A program made the translations under genes and the position numbers. 64,000 nt of DNA from Myroides oncorhynchi (GTDB lineage Bacteria; Bacteroidota; Bacteroidia; Flavobacteriales; Flavobacteriaceae): NCBI RefSeq assembly GCF_020905415.1, contig NZ_JAJJMP010000001.1, positions 3,545,501-3,609,500 of the forward strand, given 5' to 3'. A model generated the notes under the pieces. The model saw only the letters and a list, made by a program, of their open reading frames with translations, searched no databases and was not told the origin of the DNA. Below, in pieces: positions 28,901-38,713 of the stretch (position 1 is its first letter; each line of letters opens with the position of its first letter).

Positions 28901-29155
28901 AGATAAGCAAACTATACTTGCTAAATAGAGTACCTTTTAACCAAAAAATAGCTTTTTTAATCAATCTAATAATATTCGAAACCTTGTGTTTTTCATAGAA
29001 TATTATTTGGTACACTACATTTCAATCTATATTAAATTCTGATTATTACACTTTATTTAGCTTAAAATAATATTTAAGATGTAAAGTTTCGCTTATTTTA
29101 TTATCTTTAATTTAAATTAATCATCGATTAATTAGATATTACATACTGCGTTTAA

Positions 29156-29163
29156 TACTTTTG
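29156..29163 (+). promoter_or_regulatory. Promoter -7 of the permease gene
   Basis: TACTTTTG matches TAnnTTTG, 15 bases ahead of the ATG at 29179. Confidence 0.5.
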
Positions 29164-29178
29164 CAACAAATAGTAACA

Positions 29179-30642
29179 ATGGAAAATCAGAATAAGAATC
29201 AAGAAGTAGTACGAGGACTTAAAGCAAGACACCTATCTATGATCGCCATCGGAGGGTGTATAGGAACAGGGTTATTTATGGCAAGTGGAGAAGCCATACA
29301 TCAGGCTGGTCCTGGTGGAGCACTTCTAGCTTATGCGATGATTGGTCTAATGGTATACTTCTTAATGACCTCTTTAGGTGAGATGGCAACATACCTACCT
29401 GTATCAGGATCATTCAGTACTTATGCTGCTCGATTTGTTGACCCATCTTTAGGGTTTGCCTTAGGGTGGAACTATTGGTTTAACTGGGTTATTACTGTAG
29501 CAGTAGACGTCTCTATCGCAGCAGTAGTTATCTCATATTGGGAACCGCTAGGATTCTTACCACCGTGGGGATGGAGTTTACTATTCTTTATTATCATATT
29601 TGGGCTAAATTGTCTATCAGTAAAAGCTTATGGAGAGTCAGAATACTGGTTCGCTATTATAAAAGTAGTAACTGTAGTCTTATTCTTAGGAATCGGACTT
29701 CTAACTATATTCGGAATATTAGGTGGTGAATACATCGGATTTAAGAACTTCACACTAGGAGATGCCCCTATATTAGGTGGTGGTTTCTCAGGTAAGTTCC
29801 TAAGTGTACTGGGGGTATTTCTAATCGCAGGTTTCTCGTTTCAAGGAACTGAACTAATCGGTATCACTGCAGGTGAATCAGAAAACCCTGAGAAAAACAT
29901 TCCTAAAGCAATCAAACAAGTATTTTGGAGAATCTTAGTATTCTATATATTAGCAATCTTCGTGATTGGGTTAATCATTCCATATACAAGTCCTTCCCTA
30001 TTAGGAGCAGACATTTCTGAAATTGCAAAATCACCTTTTACCTTAGTATTTGAGAAAGCGCACTTAGCTTTCGCTGCAGCTGTGATGAATGCAGTAATCC
30101 TTACCTCTATCCTATCAGCGGGTAACTCAGGATTATATGCTTCTACTCGTATGCTATATGCAATGGGAAAAGACGGAATGGCACATAAAGCATTCGGAGG
30201 AACGAATAAAAATGGGGTGCCTTTAATCGCATTAGCCGCTACAGGAGCAGTGGTATTACTAATATTCGCAGTACAGTCTACACACCCTAATGCTGTTGAC
30301 TTTATCCTAGCAGCCTCTGGGCTAACAGGGTTCATTGCTTGGTTAGGTATTGCGATTAGTCACTATAGATTTAGAAGAGCATTCCACGCTCAAAACAAGA
30401 ATTTAGATGCGTTAATATACAAAGCTAAGTGGTTCCCATTTGGACCATTATTTGCCTTATTCCTTTGTGTGCTAGTTATCATCGGACAAGATTCTAAACT
30501 TATTATGGAAGGAGTATTTGACTGGAGAGGAATGCTAATCACCTATATGGGAATACCTTTCTTCTTAGCTTTTTACTTATACCATAAGCTTAAATTTAAA
30601 ACAAAGCTAATCCCGCTTAAAGATGTGGATTTAAAAAGATAA
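29179..30642 (+). CDS. Amino-acid permease (LysP-like, APC family)
   Basis: This proton-coupled amino-acid importer has twelve predicted helices. The ATG at 29179 (MENQNKNQEV) is chosen over an upstream TTG that lies within the promoter element. Family motifs are LKARHLSMIAIGGCIGTGLFMASG in the first helix, GEMATYLPVSGSF, FQGTELIGITAGESENPEKNIPKAI, and SAGNSGLYASTRMLYAMGKDGMA. The pattern is closest to lysine or basic amino-acid permeases, but the substrate cannot be fixed from sequence. 487 residues, normal. A terminator follows. Confidence 0.88.
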   Translation: MENQNKNQEVVRGLKARHLSMIAIGGCIGTGLFMASGEAIHQAGPGGALLAYAMIGLMVYFLMTSLGEMATYLPVSGSFSTYAARFVDPSLGFALGWNYWFNWVITVAVDVSIAAVVISYWEPLGFLPPWGWSLLFFIIIFGLNCLSVKAYGESEYWFAIIKVVTVVLFLGIGLLTIFGILGGEYIGFKNFTLGDAPILGGGFSGKFLSVLGVFLIAGFSFQGTELIGITAGESENPEKNIPKAIKQVFWRILVFYILAIFVIGLIIPYTSPSLLGADISEIAKSPFTLVFEKAHLAFAAAVMNAVILTSILSAGNSGLYASTRMLYAMGKDGMAHKAFGGTNKNGVPLIALAATGAVVLLIFAVQSTHPNAVDFILAASGLTGFIAWLGIAISHYRFRRAFHAQNKNLDALIYKAKWFPFGPLFALFLCVLVIIGQDSKLIMEGVFDWRGMLITYMGIPFFLAFYLYHKLKFKTKLIPLKDVDLKR

Positions 30643-30675
30643 TACCTTTTATAGGTAACAGGAAACAGGAAACGA

Positions 30676-30706
30676 AAAAAGCGTGAGTTTAGACTCACGC
30701 TTTTTG
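30676..30706. terminator. Bidirectional terminator
   Basis: Stem AAAAAGCGTGAGT/ACTCACGCTTTTT, loop TTAG, between convergent genes. Confidence 0.9.
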
Positions 30707-30725
30707 TATTATAAGAGTTAAAATA

Positions 30726-31127
30726 CTAATTTTTAATCTTTATACTTATTATCCCAAAGCTTGTAGCAAAAGATCCATTGATAAAATCTTTTCCAGGAAT
30801 TTTTTTGTATTCAAAACTCTCTATCTTATCTACAGATATACCTTTAAAATAAGAAGATTTCTTCAATTCTATATTATTTTCAGAGCCTACTAATATAACA
30901 GCAAATTCTCCTTTTTCCAATAACGGTAACGCCCCTTGGTTAAAGAACTTTGTTGAACTCAAATAAACACTTTCAATATACTCCTGTAAATCAATTGCAT
31001 TCTCTTTATTTAACATTGTTGCATCTTCAACATCTAATTTTAGAGACACTGTTAACTTTTTAGTACTTTCTTGTGCATAGATATTACTTGCTAAACACAA
31101 AATCAAAAACACCCCAATTTTTCTCAT
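30726..31127 (-). CDS. Hypothetical secreted protein
   Basis: This 133-residue protein has a signal peptide (MRKIGVFLILCLASNIYA, cut before QES). The mature part has LTVSLKLDVEDA and a Lys-rich second half (KKSSYFKGISVDKIESFEYKK split here only by context) ending in GIISIKIKN. No family recognised. The repeated 'KIESFEYKK...GSFATSFGIISI' style hints at a carboxypeptidase-regulatory or plug-like fold, but this is weak. It lies 32 bases downstream of the panE-like gene on the same strand. Confidence 0.7.
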   Translation of the reverse strand: MRKIGVFLILCLASNIYAQESTKKLTVSLKLDVEDATMLNKENAIDLQEYIESVYLSSTKFFNQGALPLLEKGEFAVILVGSENNIELKKSSYFKGISVDKIESFEYKKIPGKDFINGSFATSFGIISIKIKN

Positions 31128-31159
31128 ACTTTTTAATTTATACTAATAATTTAAATCAA

Positions 31160-32110
31160 CTAATTACCTTTGTACTTACTTCCAGAGTATACTACTAGAT
31201 GGTTGCACATCTGTTTATACATCGGTGTTTCTAGACCTAAGAGGACACCTTGTCTTACCATATACCCACCCATAATGCCTAATTCATTGTGTTCTTTAAG
31301 AGCTGTAAAGTCACTGTGCATCGAAGTAGTTGATTCATATGGAATCGCTTTTAATCGCTCTGTAATAACACTTACGATATCAGCTGATAATGCTACACCT
31401 TTCTTCTTTCCTATAGCCGAAGCCTCTACTAATAACTGCTTCATTTCTTCTGGATGATGTTCCATTACACCTCCGAAAGTACTGTTATAGTAAGCAGTTG
31501 CCATTGCAGAGGCAGATACTAAGATATACTTCTCCCATACCTCTCTTGAGATTTCGGAAGTAGCCTCTGCATTTACATTAGCCTCCTTTAAGACAGTCTC
31601 AAAGTCGCTCATTTCCTGTGTCACCTCCCTATCTCGTCCAAAAAGAATACGTTGTCTTCCACTAGGGTTATCAATCACTCCAGCCTCTTTTAAACGAGAA
31701 ACCATATACGTACAGCCTTGCCATACTCTAGCTTCTCCAAATACAGCTACAAGTTGCTCATACGCCTCTACTCCATTAAGCAGAGGGATAATCACTGTAT
31801 GTTCTCCCACACATCCCTTCATATCAGCTATGGTCTGAGATAAGTCATATCCTTTAGTGGCGATGATGATATAATCTGTATGCTTAATATCACTCCAACT
31901 AGAAGTAGCTAAAGCAGGATGTCCTACTACTTCACTGTCTTTTGACAGTACCGTTAATCCCTTTTCTTTAACAGCATCAAGGTGCTTACCTCTCGCTACA
32001 AAACATACTTCTATATCCTGACTATCTTGATATTTATTTGCTAGTAATCCTCCATAAAATCCTCCTACTCCACCAAGCCCTACTATTGTTATTCTCTTTT
32101 TATTTTTCAT
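31160..32110 (-). CDS. 2-dehydropantoate 2-reductase-like protein
   Basis: This ketopantoate reductase family enzyme reduces 2-dehydropantoate to pantoate with NADPH for CoA synthesis. The N-terminal Rossmann motif is ITIVGLGGVGGFYGGLLA. Later features are IIIATKGYDL, the conserved asparagine in IIPLLNGVEAYEQL, the catalytic-type lysine in EVWEKYILVSASAMA, and ERLKAIPYESTTSMHSDF near the C terminus. 316 residues, normal. Bacteroidota often have several paralogues, so a different 2-oxoacid substrate is possible. Confidence 0.85.
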   Translation of the reverse strand: MKNKKRITIVGLGGVGGFYGGLLANKYQDSQDIEVCFVARGKHLDAVKEKGLTVLSKDSEVVGHPALATSSWSDIKHTDYIIIATKGYDLSQTIADMKGCVGEHTVIIPLLNGVEAYEQLVAVFGEARVWQGCTYMVSRLKEAGVIDNPSGRQRILFGRDREVTQEMSDFETVLKEANVNAEATSEISREVWEKYILVSASAMATAYYNSTFGGVMEHHPEEMKQLLVEASAIGKKKGVALSADIVSVITERLKAIPYESTTSMHSDFTALKEHNELGIMGGYMVRQGVLLGLETPMYKQMCNHLVVYSGSKYKGN

Positions 32111-32117
32111 TGTTTTT

Positions 32118-32220
32118 TTATTATTTTTCTGTGATGTTGTGATGTTGGCCCTTTATTAACTTGTAAAAGATGATTATCTTGAACAAAAGACGACATCACT
32201 ATTCCATTTTGAAAGGTAAT
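32118..32220. repeat. Family 3 repeat copy
   Basis: Begins TTTTCTGTGATGTTGTGATGTTG and ends near a GACATCAC stretch. Similar in layout to 11922-12019 and 32291-32386 but less conserved at the right end. Confidence 0.45.
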
Positions 32221-32253
32221 TTAATTAAATGAGAAGACAAAAGAACTAAATAA

Positions 32254-32285
32254 CAAAAGCCGCTCCCCCAAGGCAACGGCTTTTA
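32254..32285 (-). terminator. Terminator of the NCS2 permease gene
   Basis: Stem AAAAGCCG/CGGCTTTT with a 14-base loop, between two copies of the family 3 repeat. Confidence 0.6.
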
Positions 32286-32290
32286 TTGTT

Positions 32291-32386
32291 ATTTTGTAAA
32301 GTCGTGATGTTGTGGTATTGTTCTTTGATTAAATTCACTTTTAAAAAGATAGTTCTCTTGAACGAAAAAACAAAATCACAAAAAAA
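32291..32386. repeat. Family 3 repeat copy
   Basis: Begins ATTTTGTAAAGTCGTGATGTT and ends AAAATCACAAAAAA. It abuts the permease stop codon. Confidence 0.55.
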
Positions 32387-32387
32387 C

Positions 32388-33725
32388 TTATTTCACTACC
32401 ACGTCTAATACGATCTTCAATAAGAACAGTATAGATAATACATATACTGTAGGTGTGATATCTTTGTGCTCTTTTGCTCCTATTTTAAGGACTGTGTAGC
32501 TCAAGATACCGAATACGATTCCCTCTGCTATACTGTACGTAAACGGCATAAAGACAATAGTCAAGAATGCTGGTAGTCCGTCAGACAGCTTGTCAAAGTT
32601 GATTCTAGTAACTGATGATATCATAAATAACCCAACCACAATCAATGCTGGCGCCGTAGCCGCTGCTGGTATAATTAAAAAGACAGGCCCTAAGAATAGC
32701 GCTAAACCAAACATCAAGGCTACACTTACAGCTGTTAATCCTGTGCGTCCACCTGAGGCTACTCCCGATGCACTCTCTACATAAGATGTCACAGAGCTAG
32801 TTCCTAAAATAGATCCTACAGTAGTCCCCATTGCATCTGTAAATAATGCTTTTTTCATTTGTGGGAAGTTGCCATCTTTATCAGCCAAGTTTGTTTTAGA
32901 AATAACACCAATCAAAGTACCTACTGTATCAAATAAGTTGACAAACAAGAAAGTAAATACTACGACTATCATATCTATAGAGAGGATTTGATTCCATCCC
33001 TCTACTGTAAACATCGGCTTAATTGCTTCTCCAAAGATAGGTTCTATTGATGGTGGTAAAGCTACAATGCTCGTCGGCAAGGCTACATCTCCTAAGATTA
33101 GTCCAAATATCGTAGCGCTCAGAATACCAAATAGAATAGCTCCATTCACATTGCGAATTAACAAGATTCCTGTTACTACAAGTCCTATTAAAGTCATCCA
33201 TACGGTATGCTGACCAAAATCTCCTAACCTGACTAAGGTATTAGGATCCGATACTACTACTCCCGCACTCTTCAGCCCGATAAGGGTAATGAATAGCCCT
33301 ATCCCTGCAGGTATTGCTTCTTTAAGCACTTTAGGGATACTTCTGACAATCAACTCACGTACATTAAAGAACGTTAATAGCAAGAAGATGATTCCCTCTA
33401 TAAATACTGCAGTCAATGCGAACTGCCACGTATATCCTAAAGTCAATACTACAGAATAGGCAAAAAAACTATTTAACCCCATTCCTGGAGCTTGTGCGAT
33501 AGGTAACTTGGCATAAAAGCCCATTAGTAAAGTCGCTACGATCGTAGCTAAAGCAGTTGTAGTAAATAACGCTTCTCTATCCATACCTGCATCCGCAAGT
33601 ATATTAGGATTCACTACCAAGATATAAGACATAGTAAGAAACGTAATGATACCCGCTATAAACTCACGTTTAATAGTAGTACCATTGCTACCCAACTGGA
33701 AGTAGCGTTCAAGAAAATTCTTCAT
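32388..33725 (-). CDS. NCS2-family purine permease (guanine/hypoxanthine type)
   Basis: This 445-residue, many-helix membrane transporter belongs to the AzgA/PbuG branch of NCS2. Motifs are REFIAGIITFLTMSYILVVNP near the N terminus, AQAPGMGLNSFFAYSVV in the third helix, VFTFLFVNLFDTVGTLIGV with the conserved Asp-Thr-Val-Gly, and SSVTSYVESASGVASGGRTGLT. The last contains the substrate-binding loop seen in this branch. Predicted to import guanine, hypoxanthine or adenine with protons. It lies in a single-gene unit on the minus strand. Confidence 0.9.
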   Translation of the reverse strand: MKNFLERYFQLGSNGTTIKREFIAGIITFLTMSYILVVNPNILADAGMDREALFTTTALATIVATLLMGFYAKLPIAQAPGMGLNSFFAYSVVLTLGYTWQFALTAVFIEGIIFLLLTFFNVRELIVRSIPKVLKEAIPAGIGLFITLIGLKSAGVVVSDPNTLVRLGDFGQHTVWMTLIGLVVTGILLIRNVNGAILFGILSATIFGLILGDVALPTSIVALPPSIEPIFGEAIKPMFTVEGWNQILSIDMIVVVFTFLFVNLFDTVGTLIGVISKTNLADKDGNFPQMKKALFTDAMGTTVGSILGTSSVTSYVESASGVASGGRTGLTAVSVALMFGLALFLGPVFLIIPAAATAPALIVVGLFMISSVTRINFDKLSDGLPAFLTIVFMPFTYSIAEGIVFGILSYTVLKIGAKEHKDITPTVYVLSILFLLKIVLDVVVK

Positions 33726-33828
33726 TGTGTTGTTGCTTTAAAGCACGCAAAAATAAGAAGTTTTTAGTTAAGTATATCGTTGTAAGTGAGAAATAAGAGC
33801 TTGAGTTTTATTGACTGTTACATCCCCT

Positions 33829-34635
33829 CTATATATTTGTATTAAAATCGCGTTCTATAGGATTCTGATGATTACCTTTCTTTCTATTTAAATATGTTTG
33901 TCCAGCTCCTCCTATTGTAATTCCTGTTCCTTCTAAATCACTTAAAAAAGTCTTATTAGCGTCTATGCTCATCGCCTTCTTTGTTTTCTCCTTAGAAGAT
34001 TCTGTATAGGCGTCCACCTCATTTACATCCCAGATAACATTTACTTTTCGACTATTTAAGAATTCAAAAGAATATTGCTCCTCTGTGTCCCACGCTTTGA
34101 CAACAAACCCTGGTAAGTTATTAAATTTGTATGGACCTACTTGCCCCTGTATATCTTGAGTAAACCACACCGTCCACTCCCTGCCTCCATAAGTAGTAGT
34201 TGCTTCTTGTACTGTGTAATTATTCCATTTTAATTTATCAGCTTTAATATCCCACTTAATTTCGGCTCTATCCTCCTTATAAAAGTTCATTAATCTCCCT
34301 ATTTTATTATAGAATCTATTAATATTCTTATCTGTTATCACAAACCAACTAAACACAGGCCTATATGAGATTACCTTCTGCATAATCTCTTCTTTAGAAG
34401 TATTATCAGCTTTCGTTAATTGCCATCTAGTCTTTTCGTAAGAAGCATAATCCATAAACCTAGATTGATCTTCTTTTACATCTACTATAGCTGTTCCTTC
34501 TCTAACTACATTTTCTGATTTATCTACTAGCACCTTGCTTTCATAGTAATACCTCATTACCTCTACTTCTTCTACCTCTTGGGCGTAAGTAAGGTTGGCA
34601 ATAATCAAAACAAAGAATATGTAATATTTTTTCAT
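33829..34635 (-). CDS. GLPGLI family secreted protein
   Basis: This 268-residue protein has a signal peptide (1-18, ending TYAQ) and a repetitive beta-strand body with MRYYYESKVLVD and YEKTRWQL. The central motif reads GPYKFNNLPGFVVKAWDTE, a degenerate version of the GLPGLI signature that names the family. These Bacteroidota proteins are exported, but their role is unknown. It lies 59 bases after the ankyrin gene on the same strand. Confidence 0.85.
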   Translation of the reverse strand: MKKYYIFFVLIIANLTYAQEVEEVEVMRYYYESKVLVDKSENVVREGTAIVDVKEDQSRFMDYASYEKTRWQLTKADNTSKEEIMQKVISYRPVFSWFVITDKNINRFYNKIGRLMNFYKEDRAEIKWDIKADKLKWNNYTVQEATTTYGGREWTVWFTQDIQGQVGPYKFNNLPGFVVKAWDTEEQYSFEFLNSRKVNVIWDVNEVDAYTESSKEKTKKAMSIDANKTFLSDLEGTGITIGGAGQTYLNRKKGNHQNPIERDFNTNI

Positions 34636-34693
34636 CTAAAGTAATTTAAGTTCAATCAAGAGTGAATAACAAATTTATCTATATAAAGCAAAT

Positions 34694-35761
34694 CTACCTC
34701 TTATACTTCACTTCTCCTAAAGGTATAGGCATTGGGTTTTTAAGTACCCATTTGGATGCTAGTTCACACAAGTAATTAAGTTCCCTTGTTTCACCATTTC
34801 CATACTTGCGTATTCCTGCCACCATCGGTGTTACACTTGCTAAGTCGCGTTCACTAAGAGATACTTCTGTCGAAAGATAGGCTAAATAAGCATCTAGCAT
34901 CTTCTTAAAGTTCGCATCCCAATTACCACCGCCATTCCTATATATCTCATCTCTCACCTTACCTGTGATACGGACAACTTCTCCTTGTACCGTCTTAGCA
35001 CTCCCTTTAGACGGAACTAATAGCTCCCATAGTTCCTCATACTGCTCTTCCCAAACAGTTCCATTCACTTCTATTTTAGAAACTCCATCATGCATAATAC
35101 GTCTTTTTACAGGCGTAACACTGTACAAGTTATACAAAGCACGTAATGCTATATCGGTCTCTTCTAAATAATCTGGATTAAAGTTTTCTCTATGAAACTC
35201 AAAATTTTCTCCTATACGCGTAACATCATCACGCATACTTAAGGTTATTTCTTTCGTATAAGGTAGTAATATCTTAGATACTTCTACTAACGCAGCCAAA
35301 TCAACATTATTCGCTCTACGAAGTGCATAAGTCAAAGGTGTCTCTTTATAGGAGTTTAGCACATTTACTATTGCTCCTTTTTTTATTAAACTCTTCACCA
35401 CTTTTGCATTAAATCCATTACCTGCGGCAAAATGCAAAGGTGAAGATCCGTAGGTATCTATACCATTAACATCAGCACCTAATTCTAAAAAGACATCTAC
35501 TTGTTTTGTTCTTCTTAATCCTGCATGTATATGAAGAGCAGAACGTCCATACGTATCTACAGCTTCTATATCCGCTCCATTCTCCACTAACCATTTGACT
35601 AGCTCATTGGATATCCCATAAAAGCTAAGGGCCGTGGTCTTACCATAACCGCCTCTTGCGTCTATCTCACATATATCAAATACTGCCTTAAGTGCGGCGA
35701 TATCGTTGCTATCTACTAACTCTTGGAAGTTCTTCGGTAGGGTTTTCTTTTTCTTTGCCAT
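34694..35761 (-). CDS. Ankyrin repeat protein
   Basis: This 355-residue cytoplasmic protein has about four ankyrin repeats in residues 35-165. Repeat markers include KTTALSFYGISNELVKWLVENGADI, YGRSALHIHAG, YGSSPLHFAAGNGFNAKVVKSL and YKETPLTYALRRAN (each under twenty residues apart from the first, shown across a repeat join). The C-terminal half (about 180-355) is not recognised. Ankyrins mediate protein binding; the partner is unknown. The start ATG is followed by a basic MAKKKKTLPKNF tail. Confidence 0.85.
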   Translation of the reverse strand: MAKKKKTLPKNFQELVDSNDIAALKAVFDICEIDARGGYGKTTALSFYGISNELVKWLVENGADIEAVDTYGRSALHIHAGLRRTKQVDVFLELGADVNGIDTYGSSPLHFAAGNGFNAKVVKSLIKKGAIVNVLNSYKETPLTYALRRANNVDLAALVEVSKILLPYTKEITLSMRDDVTRIGENFEFHRENFNPDYLEETDIALRALYNLYSVTPVKRRIMHDGVSKIEVNGTVWEEQYEELWELLVPSKGSAKTVQGEVVRITGKVRDEIYRNGGGNWDANFKKMLDAYLAYLSTEVSLSERDLASVTPMVAGIRKYGNGETRELNYLCELASKWVLKNPMPIPLGEVKYKR

Positions 35762-35889
35762 TTACAACTTTAATATTTCTTTTTTCAACTCGAATATACA
35801 AAGAATAATGCAATATAATTTACTCGATAAATAATATTTACCAAACTTAATTACTTATAACTAATTTTAATTCAAAGATCAACGCCTTT

Positions 35890-35937
35890 AACCCAGAATC
35901 AGCATTAGCCAAATACTACAAAGTAATTCTACTTCAC
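35890..35937 (+). repeat. Palindromic element fragment, copy B
   Basis: The first ~47 bases of the 156-bp element (AACCCAGAATCAGCATTAGC, then AAATACTACAAAG). It is cut where the tonB terminator begins. Confidence 0.75.
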
Positions 35938-35939
35938 AC

Positions 35940-35971
35940 AAAAAAAGCAGCATCCGTTACAGATGCTGCTA
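35940..35971 (-). terminator. Terminator of tonB-like gene
   Basis: Stem AGCAGCATC/GATGCTGCT, followed on the minus strand by seven Ts. Confidence 0.9.
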
Positions 35972-35997
35972 GATATAAAAAAAATTTAAAACAAAAT

Positions 35998-36843
35998 CTA
36001 TTGAACTCTAATAGTGATCGGAAGTGTAAATTGAGAGCGAACAGGTTTATCATTATTCATCGCTGGCTTCCACTTAGACATCGTTTTTAATACACGAATA
36101 GCCTCTTTACTCACTCCATATCCAGGATCTCTCATCACTTTAATATCTGTCAGACTACCATCTTTCTCAACGATGAATGACATAATTACTTTTATTTCTC
36201 TTGTACCTGCATCCATATCAGGTGTTCTAAATTTAGAGACAAATTCGCTATTGAATTTCCCTATCGAACCATAAGGTTCTGCCTTATGAGATACACCAAT
36301 ATACACTTTAGTATCATTAACATCTGTACCTCCTGATACTTCAGGTTTAAATACATCTTCTGGTTTACTTGTTGTATTCTCTCCTGTAGGTATTTCTCCT
36401 AATTCATCTCCAATAATAGTCTCTGAACCTGGATTAGCATTAGCTAACTCCTCTACTGTCGCTACAGTCTCTGTAATATTCGCCGCATGATCAGCCTCAA
36501 GAGGAGTAAATCTAACTTCATCTACACTTGTTAATACAGTCTCTACTTTAGTTTCTGGTATCTCAACCTCTGGTTCATCTTTAGGAATAAATACTTCATC
36601 ATCTAGAAGTGTAGGCTCTATAGGAATATCTATAACCACTACTCCTGGATCATTACTCGCAAATAGATTAGAGACAACCGATGGAACTACAAATACGGCA
36701 CAGAACAAGAGTATTCCTGCCACTAATGAAATAATGGTGGTATATGAACTGTTTTGACGCAACTTATAAGCTCCATACGCTTTATTGCGATTCTCAAATA
36801 CAATATCCAACCAGTCTTTTTTAAACAAATCGTTCTTTGCCAT
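35998..36843 (-). CDS. TonB-like energy transducer protein
   Basis: This 281-residue protein has the Bacteroidota TonB N-terminal motif WLDIVFENRNKAYGAYKLR before one membrane helix (about 33-54). An acidic Pro/Glu/Val-rich periplasmic linker follows (about 65-170). The TonB C-terminal domain covers about 195-281 and contains VIMSFIVEKDGSLTDIKVMRDPG and MSKWKPAMNNDKPVRSQFTLPITI. It would link the proton motive force to outer-membrane receptors. ExbB/ExbD genes are not next to it. Confidence 0.9.
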   Translation of the reverse strand: MAKNDLFKKDWLDIVFENRNKAYGAYKLRQNSSYTTIISLVAGILLFCAVFVVPSVVSNLFASNDPGVVVIDIPIEPTLLDDEVFIPKDEPEVEIPETKVETVLTSVDEVRFTPLEADHAANITETVATVEELANANPGSETIIGDELGEIPTGENTTSKPEDVFKPEVSGGTDVNDTKVYIGVSHKAEPYGSIGKFNSEFVSKFRTPDMDAGTREIKVIMSFIVEKDGSLTDIKVMRDPGYGVSKEAIRVLKTMSKWKPAMNNDKPVRSQFTLPITIRVQ

Positions 36844-37504
36844 AATTTTATCATTTAAAAGTTAAACATTGGCTGTTGGATCTTCATCTACCAACAACTA
36901 AATCAATCTACAGCTCTTTTCATACTGTATTAAATAATTAATATTAAACCATATTACATTACAAATATATAAATTATAAACGATAATATTTCATAATTAT
37001 TATTTCAAGTAAAAATATTTCTTAAAATTATGCTAATAAAAAACACATTAATCTATCCTATCTTTCAAAACTTCTAGGTTTTTGGGCAATTAAAATCTAA
37101 TTACTTAGCCAAAAGTTGTACTAACATCGACACGTTTTTTTTAACCCAAAATAAGTGATAGACATATAAATGAAAAGGAATTATACAAAACAGGTCTGAA
37201 TTAGTAATAAAAGCACACCATAGTATGGTTTTAGAGCTTATGAAAGAGCTATGAAGTAGAATGGCTTTGTAGTATTTGGCTAACGCTAATTCTGGGTTCA
37301 ACTAAGGTGAAAAACGGAGTTATATATTTTAGTTATAATCCTAATATTAACAAGGGACTAAATCTATTTTAATTTATACGATGAATATTTTTGTTCCTTC
37401 TGAGGGACTATTTTGGGAAGATGACTGGAATCTGATTGGAACCTAGCAGAAACAAATAAAGCTATCTATGGGGTTAGGTAACTTATTAATATCATTTATT
37501 AATA
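36844..37504. other. Non-coding region with a palindromic element
   Basis: About 660 bp. It contains the full-length reverse copy C (37143-37298). The remainder is AT-rich with no gene or clear promoter recognised. Confidence 0.6.
37143..37298 (-). repeat. 156-bp palindromic element, copy C
   Basis: Reverse orientation. The ends are AACCCAAAATAAGTGATAG and CTAACGCTAATTCTGGGTT, and the central palindrome is eroded to CACACCATAGTATGG. Length exactly 156 bp, as in copies A and G. Confidence 0.9.
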
Positions 37505-38473
37505 CTAAATAGTTATCACTAATCTAGTACCCGATGCAAGCTGTTTATTCCACGCTTCTTCAATACTCTCTAATGGGTGTGCCTCTGTCTGAATATGTAA
37601 TTTGTGATTAGAGGCCAATAAGAACATCTCAGGTAAGATTACTTTATTAAACACAATTAGTTCTTCTGGAGATAAACTACCGAATCCTGATCCTAGTATC
37701 TCGATAGCAGAGCTTCTAAGTATCGAAGAAGAAAGAGAAATCTCTTTCCCTGCCATATCTCCTGCTGTAACGATCTTCGTAGTATGTGATATATGTGTGA
37801 TAGAATCTCCTTTTAAAATTTCCATTATTAATGAAATCGGTTTGCCCCATAGGTAATCAATCACGATATCGATAGGTGTTTCACGGTGTATAACAGCTAA
37901 TCGTTCTTTAATGCTGTCGTCAGTATCTTTTAGATTAATCAGATGAGTCGCCCCATAAGATCTTAATTCTTCTAATAGTCGCTCATTACGCCCTGTAACG
38001 ATAATATTCTTAGCACCGTAATGCTTTGCTATTTGAACAGCGACATGTCCTGTGACTCCTGTTGCGCCGTTAAATAATACTGTTTGACCTGCAACAAGTT
38101 TGGCTCTAATCAAAAGAGGCATCGCTGATCCTAAAACAGCATTAGGCAAAGCCGCTGCTGTAACATAATCTAGTGTATGCGGTATAGGAGTATAATTATC
38201 ACCTATGATCGCTTGCTCTGCTAGCATCCCTGTAATCCCGAAGCCATAGACACGTGTCCCGTCTGCTAGTTCTCCTACTCCATCTGTTCCCGCTACTGTA
38301 GGAAACTCTCTATAACTAGCATAGTGCTTACCACTTACGCGAGCTTTATCAAGGTTCTTAACCGCGGCAGCCTTGACATTAAGTAATTGTTGATTTTCTT
38401 TCAAATCAAATAATAAATCAATATCCCCGTATTTGGGCGTGCTTCCCGATTTATGTAATATAGCTGCTTTCAT
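37505..38473 (-). CDS. Zinc-independent quinone oxidoreductase-like protein (MDR family)
   Basis: This 322-residue medium-chain dehydrogenase/reductase has the N-terminal GroES-like barrel (MKAAILHKSGSTPKYGDI, then FPTVAGTDGVGELADG). The Rossmann domain follows with LVAGQTVLFNGATGVTGHVAVQIAKHYGAK. No structural or catalytic zinc cysteines are present, as in NADPH:quinone reductases. The natural substrate is unknown. It is transcribed away from the second uvrA. Confidence 0.85.
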   Translation of the reverse strand: MKAAILHKSGSTPKYGDIDLLFDLKENQQLLNVKAAAVKNLDKARVSGKHYASYREFPTVAGTDGVGELADGTRVYGFGITGMLAEQAIIGDNYTPIPHTLDYVTAAALPNAVLGSAMPLLIRAKLVAGQTVLFNGATGVTGHVAVQIAKHYGAKNIIVTGRNERLLEELRSYGATHLINLKDTDDSIKERLAVIHRETPIDIVIDYLWGKPISLIMEILKGDSITHISHTTKIVTAGDMAGKEISLSSSILRSSAIEILGSGFGSLSPEELIVFNKVILPEMFLLASNHKLHIQTEAHPLESIEEAWNKQLASGTRLVITI

Positions 38474-38507
38474 TATAGTGTGTTGTTATTAATGCCTAAA
38501 AGTAGCT

Positions 38508-38572
38508 ATTTTTTTGTAAAGTTGTGATGTCGTTGGGGCGAATTGCAATTCGCCCGTACAGGCGTGATGATG
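38508..38572. repeat. Partial family 3 repeat joined to a GC-rich palindrome
   Basis: A TTTTTTTGTAAAGTTGTGATG start resembles family 3 and is followed by the perfect 20-bp palindrome GGGCGAATTGCAATTCGCCC (near 38538-38557). The palindrome resembles the hairpins at 42372-42392 and 42614-42633. Confidence 0.55.
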
Positions 38573-38688
38573 AACAAATAACCTTTAATAATTTAATCTA
38601 CTACTAAAAGCTCAGTTATCTAACAAAAAAACTTGCTAAACTATGTAGCAGATTTATTGTTAAGCTTCACTTTACTTGTTTAAAGTCG

Positions 38689-38696
38689 TATATTTG
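38689..38696 (+). promoter_or_regulatory. Promoter -7 of second uvrA
   Basis: TATATTTG matches TAnnTTTG, 17 bases ahead of the ATG. No good -33 was found. Confidence 0.55.
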
Positions 38697-38713
38697 TTCC
38701 TTTGCCAAAAAAT

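Larger units (their letters stand above)
28321..29178. other. Long non-coding region with two repeat elements
   Basis: About 860 bp without a gene. It contains a full copy of the 156-bp palindromic element (28355-28510), a copy of the ~300-bp family 2 element (28620-28900) and the permease promoter at its right end. Confidence 0.75.

Noticed and set aside
29943..30335. Antisense open frame of 130 codons inside the permease gene
   Set aside because: It mirrors a well-supported membrane protein and has no family features.
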